From the NCBI GenBank assembly GCA_965372745.1, contig CBDVDM010000008.1, positions 3,589 to 67,588 of the forward strand: 64,000 bases of DNA, read 5' to 3'. The stretch's first letter is position 1, and each line of letters begins with the position of its first letter. The notes below the pieces were generated by a model, which was not told where the DNA came from, did no database searches, and saw only the letters and a list, made by a program, of their open reading frames with translations. Positions 9,721 to 18,581 of the stretch are shown in pieces. A program made the translations under genes and the position numbers. Source of the DNA: VRUG01 sp965372745. GTDB taxonomy: Bacteria > Planctomycetota > Phycisphaerae > Sedimentisphaerales > Anaerobacaceae.

Positions 9721-11145
9721 TTAACCTTGCTCCTTTAACCAATTGTCAATAGCCACAGCGGCCTGGCGTCCGCTGTCAATCGCTCGAACAACTAATGAGG
9801 CCCCGCTAATTGTATCTCCGGCGGAAAATACCGCAGGCTGACTTGTCTGATAATTATCCACCGCAACATTGCCTGACTCATCGAGTTTTAAGTTGAATTC
9901 TTTTACAAGACCGCTATGTGATACATGAAGAAATCCTGTTGCCAGCAGTACTATATCAGCATCAAGAGTAAAATCCGTGTCAGAAAGTTCTTTAAACTTC
10001 CATGTACCATTTTTCTGGAACCATTCAACCTTACAGCATTGCAATTGAGTAACCCTGGTTTCTACACCTGAAAATTTCCTGGTCATTACAGACCATTGCC
10101 GATTACAGCCTTCTTCCTGAGAGGAAGATGTTCTCATAATTCGCGGCCACATAGGCCAGGGTGTATCAGGTGGCCGAGTTTCCGGTGACTTGGGCAGAAT
10201 TTCAAGTTGGTGAATCTCTTTAACTCCCTGTCTTCGAGCCGTCCCGGCGCAGTCACTTCCTGTATCACCGCCGCCTATTACGACTACAACTTTGTTCTTT
10301 GTTGTGATAATTGCCGATTCATCTACAGGCTCGTTGTTGCAAAGTTTGTTTTGTGCTTTCAGATAATCCATAGCAAACAGAATGTTCTCGTAACCTCTGC
10401 CGACTATGTTGAGGTCCCTGGGCTGACCTGCACCCATTGTCAGGCAGATACAATCAAACATTTTTCTCAGATACCTTGCGGAAATATCCTCTCCGACATT
10501 TACGCCTGTTTGAAATTCAACGCCTTCGGCTGTTAGCTGCTTTAATCTGCGGTCTATAATACTTTTGGCAAGCTTAAAATCCGGAATACCATGTCGCAGC
10601 AGGCCTCCAATTCGCTCATCTTTTTCAAAGACAACCACACTATGCCCAGCTCGTGCCAATTGTTGAGCAGCAGCCAAACCAGCAGGACCGGAGCCAATCA
10701 CCGCAACTTTTTTTCCACTTTTTTGCTTAGCTGGCAATGGTTTAATCCACCCTTCTTTGAAGCCGCGTTCAACAATCTGAAACTCAATGTGTCTAATCAA
10801 CACCGGTTCATCGTTAATGGAAAGTGTGCATGCTGTTTCACAAGGGGCGGGACAAACTCGGCCTGTGATTTCAGGGAAATTATTAGTCGAATGAAGCAGT
10901 TCGCAGGCCTGCTGCCACTTGCCTTTATACACCAGTTCATTAAGGTCGGGAATGTAGTTCTTCAACGGGCATCCAGTACCGTGACAAAACGGTATTCCAC
11001 AGTCCATACACCTTGCTGTCTGCTGAAGAATCTGCTGGGGTGTAAGCGGCAGGTCAAGTTCGGCAAAATCATGTATTCTTTGTTCAACTGGCCGATGCCC
11101 GACTTCCTGACGTTTGTATTTTAGAAAGCCCTTCACTTCGTTCAT
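9721..11145 (-). CDS. gltD: Glutamate synthase (GOGAT) small subunit
   Basis: This flavoprotein passes electrons from NAD(P)H to the GltB subunit for reductive synthesis of glutamate. The N-terminal Fe-S region has the cysteine clusters ARCMDCGIPFCHGTGCP and GRVCPAPCETAC. The FAD-binding fold GSGPAGLAAAQQLARAGHSV follows, then the second nucleotide-binding fold VVVIGGGDTGSDCAGTARR. Length (474 residues) is typical. The start codon overlaps the stop of gltB by 4 bp (ATGA), indicating translational coupling and equimolar production. It belongs to the glnN-gltBD-nadE-carBA unit downstream of a sigma-54 promoter. Confidence 0.97.
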   Translation of the reverse strand: MNEVKGFLKYKRQEVGHRPVEQRIHDFAELDLPLTPQQILQQTARCMDCGIPFCHGTGCPLKNYIPDLNELVYKGKWQQACELLHSTNNFPEITGRVCPAPCETACTLSINDEPVLIRHIEFQIVERGFKEGWIKPLPAKQKSGKKVAVIGSGPAGLAAAQQLARAGHSVVVFEKDERIGGLLRHGIPDFKLAKSIIDRRLKQLTAEGVEFQTGVNVGEDISARYLRKMFDCICLTMGAGQPRDLNIVGRGYENILFAMDYLKAQNKLCNNEPVDESAIITTKNKVVVVIGGGDTGSDCAGTARRQGVKEIHQLEILPKSPETRPPDTPWPMWPRIMRTSSSQEEGCNRQWSVMTRKFSGVETRVTQLQCCKVEWFQKNGTWKFKELSDTDFTLDADIVLLATGFLHVSHSGLVKEFNLKLDESGNVAVDNYQTSQPAVFSAGDTISGASLVVRAIDSGRQAAVAIDNWLKEQG

Positions 11146-14100
11146 TGAAACACCTCTTCAGTTGCCGGTATTGTTTCAGTATCTCGCTGCTGGGCGGCAC
11201 GCATCTTTTCCAGTGCTTTGCGGTAATCTATCGGGACAACCTTTACAAATTTTCCTACCATGTCAGGCCATGCGTCCAATATGTATTGAGCACGTGCGCT
11301 GTCAGTCCATTTTAGATGCTGCTTAATCAAATCGTGCAGCAGTTTTTTGTCCTTTTCTTTCCAGACGCTTTCCAACTCGACCATATCAAGGTTACACATC
11401 GTATCAAACAACTGTGCCTCATCGAGCACGTAAGCAACCCCGCCACTCATACCTGCTGCAAAATTGCATCCGGTTTTTCCAAGTACAACGACCAACCCGC
11501 CCGTCATATACTCACAACAATGGTCACCAACTCCTTCGACAACAGCGGTTACCCCGCTATTTCTCACACAGAATCTTTCACCAGCCATCCCATTTACAAA
11601 AACTTCACCTGAGGTGGCACCGTAAAGTACAGTATTACCTATAATGATATTTTCATGGCTGATAAACGGTGAATCTTCTGGTGTTTTGACAATAATTCTT
11701 CCGCCGGAAAGGCTTTTGCCGAGATAGTCATTACTTTCTCCGACCAGCTTTAGGGTTACACCTGGTGCCAGGAATGCACCGAAGCTTTGCCCCGCAGAAC
11801 CATGCAGGACAATTTGCAGCGTGCCATCGGGCAGGCCTTTTTCGCCATATTTTTTAATAATTCGATTACTCAAAATTGCCCCGACAGTCCGGTTTGTATT
11901 TCGAACCGGCATCTCTATAATAGTTTGCTTCTGCTGCTCAATTGCAGGCTTGGCTTTATCCAATATCTGCCAATCGAGGTGGTCGCCAAGCTTGTCGGCT
12001 TGTAAATTAGTGTATCTTTTCCCATTTCCATCAGAGACATCGGACTGATGGAAGATGGCAGAAAAATCCAATCCCTTTGTTTTCCAATGGTCAATCGCCT
12101 TGCTGGTTTGGAGTTTGTCTACTCTGCCAATCATATCCTCAAACTTTCTAAATCCGAGCTGTGCCATAATCTGGCGTATTTCCTCGGCAACAAAATACAT
12201 GAATCTCTCAATGTATTCCGGCTTTCCTGCAAAACGTTCCCGCAGTTCCGGATCCTGGGTGCCAATTCCGAAAGGACAGGCTCCTTCGTGACATTTTCGC
12301 AGCAATGTACAGCCAAGTGTTACCAATGCAGCAGTACCGAAACCAAATTGTTCGGCTCCCAATAAGGCTGCTATAACAACATCTCTGCCGGTCTTGAGTT
12401 GGCCGTCAGTCTGAACTCGGATTCGATCTCGCAGGTTGTTCATTACCAGAACCTGCTGAGTTTCAGCTAGTCCCAACTCCCATGGACAGCCGGTATGTTT
12501 GATTGAAGAAAGCGGGCTTGCACCGGTTCCGCCATCGTGGCCGCTAATAAGCACTTCATCTGCGTTTCCTTTGGCAACACCAGCAGCAATTGTGCCGACT
12601 CCAACCTCAGCAACGAGCTTGACCGAAACTTTCACCCCCGGATTACTGCACTTGAGGTCATATATCAACTGTGCCAGGTCTTCAATCGAGTATATATCGT
12701 GATGAGGCGGAGGTGAAATAAGAGTAACACCCGGTGTTGAAAATCTCATTTTTGCGATTTCTTCAGTTACTTTGTGTCCGGGTAATTGGCCGCCTTCACC
12801 TGGCTTTGCACCCTGTGCTATTTTTATCTGGAGTTCTTTTGCGTGAGCCAGATAATTAATTGTTACACCAAACCTTCCGCTGGCGACCTGTTTAATGGCA
12901 CAATTTTTTGAATCGCCGTTAGTTTCTGGTATGTAGCGAGAGGACTCTTCGCCTCCTTCGCCGGTATTACTCATTGCTCCTATACGATTCATAGCAACAG
13001 CCAGGCACTCATGTGCTTCTTTGCTGATTGAACCGTGGCTCATTGCCCCGGTGCAAAATCTCTTAACTATTTCGCTGGCAGGTTCCACCTGTTCAATCGG
13101 TATTGGATAACCATCAACAAATTCAAAAAGTCCGCGTAAAGTGTACAGCTTTCGAGCCTGCTGATTTACCGCCTTGGCGTAATCATCATAAGCCTGACTG
13201 TCTGCGTATTTGACCGCATGTTGCAGCCGTGCTATTGTTGTCGGGTTCCAGAGGTGCTGCTCGCCATTATCTCTGAAATGATATTCACCACCAAAATCTA
13301 ACCCAAGCACCCCTGAGGGGCGCTGCTCGAAAGCGGTTTTATGACGAAAAACGGCTTCTTGTGCTATTTCTGTCAGACCAATCCCGCCAATCCGCGAACT
13401 TGTACCAGTAAAGTACTCATCCACCAGAGAACGATTTAGGCCGATAGCTTCAAACAATTGAGCGCCACTGTAACTGCGTAGGGTTGAAATTCCCATTTTG
13501 CTCATTGTTTTTAAAATACCTTTTTTAATCGCGGCAATATAGTTGTCCGCTATCTGGGATGATTCGATGTTTGCAGCAAACTCACCCTCTTGTTGGAGAT
13601 AGTCGAGTGTTTCAAATGCCAGATAGGGATTTATCGCATTAGCACCAAAGCCGCACAAAAGGCAAAAATGCATTACTTCTCGCGGCTCACCACTTTCAAC
13701 AATCAAGCCTGCTTCGCCGCGAAGACCGCGATTAAGCAGCCCATGATGGACAGCAGATGTTGCCAGAAGTGATGGAATCGGAGCCTTCGTCTGTGAAGCC
13801 TGACGGTCACTGATTATTATCAGCGAGGCACCATCTTTGATAGCCTGCTGGGCAGAATCAACCAACTCGCCGAGAGCCTGTTTCAAACCGGCAGCAACAT
13901 CAGGAACATTAATATCGAATACCGACGAGATGCCGACCGTTTTAAGGTCTTCCCTTTTTGCGGTACGCAAGCGGTCAACATCTTCATTGGTCAGGATCGG
14001 GTGCGGTAGTTTGAGCTGTCGGCAGTGCTCAGGCGTTTCCTCGAGGATGTTTGGTTTTTTGCCCACAAAATTCATCAGGCTCATAACCAATCCCTCACGC

Positions 14101-15695
14101 AAAGGGTCTATCGCAGGATTTGTCACCTGGGCAAAGAGTTGTTTGAAATAGTTAAACAGCAGTTTAGGATTATCAGAAAGCACCGCTAAAGGTGTATCGT
14201 TACCCATAGAGCCGACCGGTTCCTGGGCGTTTAAGGCCATCGGCAGCAAAATCATTTTTAACTCTTCACGGGTATAGCCGAACAATCGCAGCCTCTGAGC
14301 TAACGTATCTGGGTCAGTGTGCAGGAGTTTTGGTACATCAAACAGACCGCGTAGCTCGATTTTATTTTGGTCCAGCCACCTGCGATAAGGTTTCTGGCGG
14401 GCAATTTTGCTTTTTGTCTCATTGTCAGAAATTATCCTACCCTCAACCGTATCAACAAGAAACATATGGCCAGGTTGCAGACGTCCTTTTCTTTGGATTT
14501 TTCCCTGCGGGAATTGTACAACACCGGCTTCACTGGACATAACAACCAAACCATCAGTTGTTACCAGCCAGCGACAGGGTCTTAGGCCATTGCGGTCGAG
14601 TGTTCCGCCAACGATACGACCATCGGTAAACACCATAGCGGCGGGACCATCCCACGGCTCCATTATAGAAGCATGATACTCATAAAATGCGCGTTTATCT
14701 GTGCTGATATGATAACTTGAACCAAACGCCTCCGGAATCATCATCATTATCGAATGAGGCATACTTCGGCTGGAACGAACCAGCAGTTCAAGTACATTGT
14801 CAAAACAAGCAGAGTCGCTCGCCTCGGGAGTCGAAATCGGAAACACATCACCAATATTGTCACCGAAAGCCCGGCTGGACATCTTCGTCTGACGAGCCTG
14901 CATCCAGTTGCGATTACCACTTAATGTATTTATTTCTCCGTTATGAGCTACGCACCGCAGAGGCTGGGCAAGCTGCCAGCTTGGGAATGTGTTAGTGCTG
15001 TAGCGCTGATGAACAATGGCAAGAGCAGAATTGAGACGTTCATCCGCAAGGTCTGGATAATAGGCAAACAGCTGCCAGGCCATAAACATGCCTTTGTAAC
15101 AAATAGTTCTGCAGGAAAGCGAAGTCACATAAAAATCTTTTCCTTCCTGGCCAAATTGCTTCCTGACAAACTTTTCAGTTCGCTTGCGGGCTAAGTACAA
15201 CTTTTGTTCCAACAATTCGTCTTGCAGTTCCCCACCATCCACGAATATCTGTCTTATAGCCGGTTCAGCCTCAAGAGCAATTTTTCCTAAGCAATCATTT
15301 GAAGTTGGTACATCTCGCCAACCCAGTAACTTTATACCGTAGTGATTAAGTGCTGATTCGAGGATGTCATCACATTTTTTGCGGAGCTTCTGGTCCTGCG
15401 AACCGAATACCATGCCTACACCATATTTTAAAGCTGGCGGCAAAAAAAAACCTAATCTTTCGCACTCAGCTTTAAAAAACTCATGCGGAATCTGAAAGAG
15501 AATCCCGGCCCCGTCACCTGAAACTTCGTCAGCACCGGCTGCCCCACGATGATGTAGATTTAGCAGAATCTCTTTGCCGTACTCGATGATTGAATGGTTA
15601 CGTTCCCCTGAAATATTTACAACTGCACCAATACCACAGGCATCGTGCTCACGACGAACCTCATACAAGCCCTGATTTTCTAATCTCACGGACAT
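11142..15695 (-). CDS. gltB: Glutamate synthase (GOGAT) large subunit
   Basis: It converts glutamine and 2-oxoglutarate to two glutamates. The class II glutaminase domain starts with the nucleophile Cys20 in REHDACGIGAV, so about 19 residues would be removed by processing. The central domain, the FMN-binding synthase domain (SVKLVAEVGVGTIAAGVAKG, then ISGHDGGTGASPLSS) and the 3Fe-4S cysteine region (VTLGCTLLRKCHEGACPFGI) follow. The GltB/GXGXG beta-helix lies at the C-terminus (GVGDHCCEYMTGG). At 1517 residues the protein is complete. It starts 35 bp after the end of glnN, so GS and GOGAT form one ammonium-assimilation unit. Confidence 0.98.
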   Translation of the reverse strand: MSVRLENQGLYEVRREHDACGIGAVVNISGERNHSIIEYGKEILLNLHHRGAAGADEVSGDGAGILFQIPHEFFKAECERLGFFLPPALKYGVGMVFGSQDQKLRKKCDDILESALNHYGIKLLGWRDVPTSNDCLGKIALEAEPAIRQIFVDGGELQDELLEQKLYLARKRTEKFVRKQFGQEGKDFYVTSLSCRTICYKGMFMAWQLFAYYPDLADERLNSALAIVHQRYSTNTFPSWQLAQPLRCVAHNGEINTLSGNRNWMQARQTKMSSRAFGDNIGDVFPISTPEASDSACFDNVLELLVRSSRSMPHSIMMMIPEAFGSSYHISTDKRAFYEYHASIMEPWDGPAAMVFTDGRIVGGTLDRNGLRPCRWLVTTDGLVVMSSEAGVVQFPQGKIQRKGRLQPGHMFLVDTVEGRIISDNETKSKIARQKPYRRWLDQNKIELRGLFDVPKLLHTDPDTLAQRLRLFGYTREELKMILLPMALNAQEPVGSMGNDTPLAVLSDNPKLLFNYFKQLFAQVTNPAIDPLREGLVMSLMNFVGKKPNILEETPEHCRQLKLPHPILTNEDVDRLRTAKREDLKTVGISSVFDINVPDVAAGLKQALGELVDSAQQAIKDGASLIIISDRQASQTKAPIPSLLATSAVHHGLLNRGLRGEAGLIVESGEPREVMHFCLLCGFGANAINPYLAFETLDYLQQEGEFAANIESSQIADNYIAAIKKGILKTMSKMGISTLRSYSGAQLFEAIGLNRSLVDEYFTGTSSRIGGIGLTEIAQEAVFRHKTAFEQRPSGVLGLDFGGEYHFRDNGEQHLWNPTTIARLQHAVKYADSQAYDDYAKAVNQQARKLYTLRGLFEFVDGYPIPIEQVEPASEIVKRFCTGAMSHGSISKEAHECLAVAMNRIGAMSNTGEGGEESSRYIPETNGDSKNCAIKQVASGRFGVTINYLAHAKELQIKIAQGAKPGEGGQLPGHKVTEEIAKMRFSTPGVTLISPPPHHDIYSIEDLAQLIYDLKCSNPGVKVSVKLVAEVGVGTIAAGVAKGNADEVLISGHDGGTGASPLSSIKHTGCPWELGLAETQQVLVMNNLRDRIRVQTDGQLKTGRDVVIAALLGAEQFGFGTAALVTLGCTLLRKCHEGACPFGIGTQDPELRERFAGKPEYIERFMYFVAEEIRQIMAQLGFRKFEDMIGRVDKLQTSKAIDHWKTKGLDFSAIFHQSDVSDGNGKRYTNLQADKLGDHLDWQILDKAKPAIEQQKQTIIEMPVRNTNRTVGAILSNRIIKKYGEKGLPDGTLQIVLHGSAGQSFGAFLAPGVTLKLVGESNDYLGKSLSGGRIIVKTPEDSPFISHENIIIGNTVLYGATSGEVFVNGMAGERFCVRNSGVTAVVEGVGDHCCEYMTGGLVVVLGKTGCNFAAGMSGGVAYVLDEAQLFDTMCNLDMVELESVWKEKDKKLLHDLIKQHLKWTDSARAQYILDAWPDMVGKFVKVVPIDYRKALEKMRAAQQRDTETIPATEEVFQ

Positions 15696-15730
15696 CGTTT
15701 TCCCTGCTTGTTAGTATGTAGAAAATAGCC

Positions 15731-17839
15731 TTACTTTAGAAACAACATCTCAGCATAGGTCGGCAACGGCCAAATATCTGCGTCAACAATAGTTTCCAAC
15801 CCATCAGATGCCTGGCGTACCGCCTGCATCGCAGGAATAACATTGTCCCTGTAATCTTCAGCCTGTGTAACAGCGTTCTCAATTCCACCGGCACTGGTCA
15901 CAACTTTTTCAAGATTATCAACACCATTTTGCAGTGACTTCATAAGGCTGCAAACCTTCTCAAGCATACCAACCTGTACTTCGGAATCTACGCCCGCATT
16001 TTTGACAGCCCCAACAGCATTGCCCAGAAGTTCAGAATACTTTACAACTGCCGGCAGAATCTGACGTTTGGCGATACTCAGCATCGTCATAGCTTCAATA
16101 TTAATCTGCATACTATACGCTTCAAGCAAAATTTCGGTCCGAGCATGCAGTTCTTCTCTACTGAGTACACTATGTCGCTCGAAAACACTAACGTTTTCTT
16201 CATCCATTATAGTAGCAAGTGAACCAACCGTAGAGCGAATGTTCGGCAATCCACGCTTTTCGGCCTCTGCAACCCATTGGTCGGTGTAGTTATCTCCATT
16301 GAAAATTATACGGTTGTGCTCGGTTGCGATTTTCCGAAGTATCTCCTGTGCAACGGCTTTTACGTCTTCGGCTTTTTCCAGTTTGTCGGCAATTTCGGCC
16401 AGAATTTCGGCAACAATAGTATTGAGTACAAAAGTCGGTCCTGCTGTTGACTGTGTTGAGCCGACCATTCTAAACTCAAATCTGTTGCCGGTAAAAGCGA
16501 ACGGTGAAGTACGATTGCGGTCTGTACAATCTTTTGGCAATGGTGGAAGTGTAGAAACACCTAATTTAAGTTCACCACCCTGTTTAGATGATGTCGCACC
16601 ACCGTTGGCAAGCTGATTGAAAATATCGGTCAATTGGTCACCTAAGAATATCGAAACGATTGCAGGCGGAGCTTCATTGGCACCGAGGCGGTGCTCATTT
16701 CCGGTATTGGCGACACTGGCTCTTAGCAATTTTGCGTACTTGTCAACCGCATGCACAACAGCACCGAGCATTACCAGAAATACCATATTGTCATGCGGAG
16801 TCTTACCCGGATCAAGTAGGTTAGTACCATCATCAGTAACCATACTCCAGTTGTTGTGTTTGCCTGAGCCGTTGATGCCGGCAAATGGTTTTTCATGCAA
16901 TAAACATACGAAACCATGACGATTCGCTACCTTCTGCAAAGTTTCCATGGTAAGTTGATTATGATCTGTCGCAACATTAACCGTAGCAAATACCGGTGCC
17001 AACTCATACTGGGCCGGTGCAACTTCATTATGTTGTGTCTTGGCAGAGACTCCGAGCTTCCAAAGCTCAACGTTAACCTCGTGCATAAATGAAGCCGTCC
17101 GCTCATGAAGCGTTCCAAAGTAATGGTCGTCCATTTCCTGTCCTCTTGGTGAAGCTGCACCGAAGAGTGTTCTGCCTGTCAAAATAAGGTCCAGGCGTTT
17201 CTCATAGAAAGATCGGTCAACAAGAAAATACTCCTGTTCCGGACCAAGCGTTGCAGTTATGTGCTGTGAGGTCTTATTGCCAAGGACGCGAAGGACTCTT
17301 ATCGCTTGTTTGTCCAAAGCATCCATTGATCTCAATAATGGTGTCTTTTTATCAAGTGCCAAGCCGGTATATGAACAAAACGCACTTGGAATGTAGAGCG
17401 TGATGTTTTTGCCGTCCTCTTTGATAAAGACCGGAGAAGTACAATCCCATGCGGTGTAGCCCCGAGCCTCGAAGGTCGCTCTCAACCCACCTGATGGGAA
17501 CGAAGAAGCATCTGGTTCTCCCTGGCAAAGCTCCTTGCCGCTAAACTCCATCATTGTCCTGCCATCAGGTGTGGGCGAAATAAAAGAGTCGTGTTTTTCT
17601 GCTGTAAAACCTGTCATTGGCTGGAACCAATGGCAAAAATGTGTTGCACCTTTTTCAGTGGCCCAGTCCTTCATTGCATTAGCTATCACGTTAGCTAATG
17701 CCGGATCAAGCGGTTCGTATCCCTGGATTGTTTTCTTTAGCGACTTATAAACATCTTTCGGTAATCGCTCACGCATAACCGAGTCATTAAAAACGTTTGA
17801 CCCGAAAACCTCTGTTACTGTCTCATAATTTTTATCCAT
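15731..17839 (-). CDS. glnN: Type III glutamine synthetase
   Basis: It makes glutamine from glutamate, ammonia and ATP. The about 700-residue length and the signature NRTSPFAFTGNRFEFRMVGS mark the GSIII (GlnN) class found in Bacteroidetes, some cyanobacteria and planctomycetes, not GSI. The ATP-binding motif KPFAGINGSGKHNNWS and substrate region GPEQEYFLVD are present. No GSI-type adenylylation loop is recognisable. A near-perfect sigma-54 promoter (17966-17980, minus strand) lies 127 bp upstream of the start, with inverted TTGTA/TACAA motifs farther upstream. Expression is therefore probably nitrogen-controlled through the activator at 21151. gltB follows closely. Confidence 0.97.
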   Translation of the reverse strand: MDKNYETVTEVFGSNVFNDSVMRERLPKDVYKSLKKTIQGYEPLDPALANVIANAMKDWATEKGATHFCHWFQPMTGFTAEKHDSFISPTPDGRTMMEFSGKELCQGEPDASSFPSGGLRATFEARGYTAWDCTSPVFIKEDGKNITLYIPSAFCSYTGLALDKKTPLLRSMDALDKQAIRVLRVLGNKTSQHITATLGPEQEYFLVDRSFYEKRLDLILTGRTLFGAASPRGQEMDDHYFGTLHERTASFMHEVNVELWKLGVSAKTQHNEVAPAQYELAPVFATVNVATDHNQLTMETLQKVANRHGFVCLLHEKPFAGINGSGKHNNWSMVTDDGTNLLDPGKTPHDNMVFLVMLGAVVHAVDKYAKLLRASVANTGNEHRLGANEAPPAIVSIFLGDQLTDIFNQLANGGATSSKQGGELKLGVSTLPPLPKDCTDRNRTSPFAFTGNRFEFRMVGSTQSTAGPTFVLNTIVAEILAEIADKLEKAEDVKAVAQEILRKIATEHNRIIFNGDNYTDQWVAEAEKRGLPNIRSTVGSLATIMDEENVSVFERHSVLSREELHARTEILLEAYSMQINIEAMTMLSIAKRQILPAVVKYSELLGNAVGAVKNAGVDSEVQVGMLEKVCSLMKSLQNGVDNLEKVVTSAGGIENAVTQAEDYRDNVIPAMQAVRQASDGLETIVDADIWPLPTYAEMLFLK

Positions 17840-17965
17840 TTCACTTCTCCTGGTTTAAACGCAAAACGTTTTGTCAAATCAAAATTACATACCGGTTACC
17901 TCCGCTGCCCTGGAATTACGCCTTTTTGTATAGCGCAAACCCCAAGTCAGTCTTATTACAGTTAC

Positions 17966-17980
17966 GCAATATGTGTGCCA
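17966..17980 (-). promoter_or_regulatory. Sigma-54 promoter of glnN
   Basis: On the minus strand this reads TGGCACACATATTGC: GG and GC separated by exactly 10 bases, matching the -24/-12 consensus TGGCAC-N5-TTGC. Transcription would begin near 17954, about 115 bp before the glnN start codon. It fits a unit controlled by an enhancer-binding activator, which is encoded nearby at 21151. Confidence 0.8.
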
Positions 17981-18074
17981 CAGCTCATTAAGTTCTGAAT
18001 ATCTTTTAACTGCTTTTCTGGCAAGTAGTTACGAAGATGGCATGTAATAGTTGCACCTGAACTGGTGCTACATT

Positions 18075-18104
18075 TTTGTAACACAACTATTGAAATGCTA
18101 CAAT
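18075..18104. promoter_or_regulatory. Candidate enhancer (UAS) for the sigma-54 activator upstream of glnN
   Basis: TTTGTAAC and GCTACAAT form an inverted TTGTA/TACAA pair about 100 bp upstream of the glnN sigma-54 promoter. Related ATTGTAAC/GTTACAAT half-sites occur upstream of the outer-membrane protein/amt promoter (20913-20920, 20992-20999) and just before the activator gene (21109-21116). The distance is typical of enhancer sites, but the motif is inferred from these few copies only. Confidence 0.35.
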
Positions 18105-18213
18105 TCTGTCCCTTGTCGCACTTATAGGGCCGGATCCTGCCAACAATAGCAGGACCCATCCCTCGAAACCTCGCCGACACAGGACGCAATGAATCAAGCT
18201 TAATCAACCAAAA

Positions 18214-18555
18214 TCATCCTATCGCCTTACCGTCCCGTTCCCCAGTACGGATTCTGACGCATTCAGCTAAGTCAACTATGAAGATTTTACCGTCACCAAT
18301 TTCACCTGTTCTTGCACCTTCCACAATTGCATCAATTACCTTCTCAACAAAATCCTGATTTACCGCTATCTCAAGCCTTACTTTTTTCAAAAGGTTAACT
18401 TCAAAATCAACACCGCGGTAGCTTTCGTGGTATCCCTTTTGTTCGCCACAGCCCAATGCGTTGGTCACAGACATCTTGTAAACATCAGCTTTGTACAATG
18501 CGGCCTTTACATCATTTAACTTGTGCGGCTGTATATATGCTATTACCAGTTTCAT
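18214..18555 (-). CDS. glnB: PII nitrogen regulatory protein
   Basis: This trimeric signal protein senses 2-oxoglutarate, ATP/ADP and energy status, and commonly blocks Amt. The 113-residue sequence aligns without gaps to GlnB/GlnK through the T-loop and the C-terminal signature (KIFIVDLAECVRIRTGERD). Tyr46 of the YRG motif is present. However, the position equivalent to Tyr51 of E. coli GlnB, the uridylylation site, is Phe51 (YRGVDFEV). Control is therefore probably by ligand binding alone or by another modification. It lies 26 bp after amt, the classic amt-glnK coupling, and would share the sigma-54 promoter upstream of the outer-membrane protein gene. Lys39-Gly41 (QKG) of the ligand site are present. 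Confidence 0.97.
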   Translation of the reverse strand: MKLVIAYIQPHKLNDVKAALYKADVYKMSVTNALGCGEQKGYHESYRGVDFEVNLLKKVRLEIAVNQDFVEKVIDAIVEGARTGEIGDGKIFIVDLAECVRIRTGERDGKAIG

Positions 18556-18581
18556 TTTATCAATCTCCTTGAAATCGTATA

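Noticed and set aside
17962..18207. 81-codon minus-strand frame between glnN and glnB
   Set aside because: It overlaps the glnN sigma-54 promoter and the candidate enhancer and resembles no protein; the region is better explained as regulatory.
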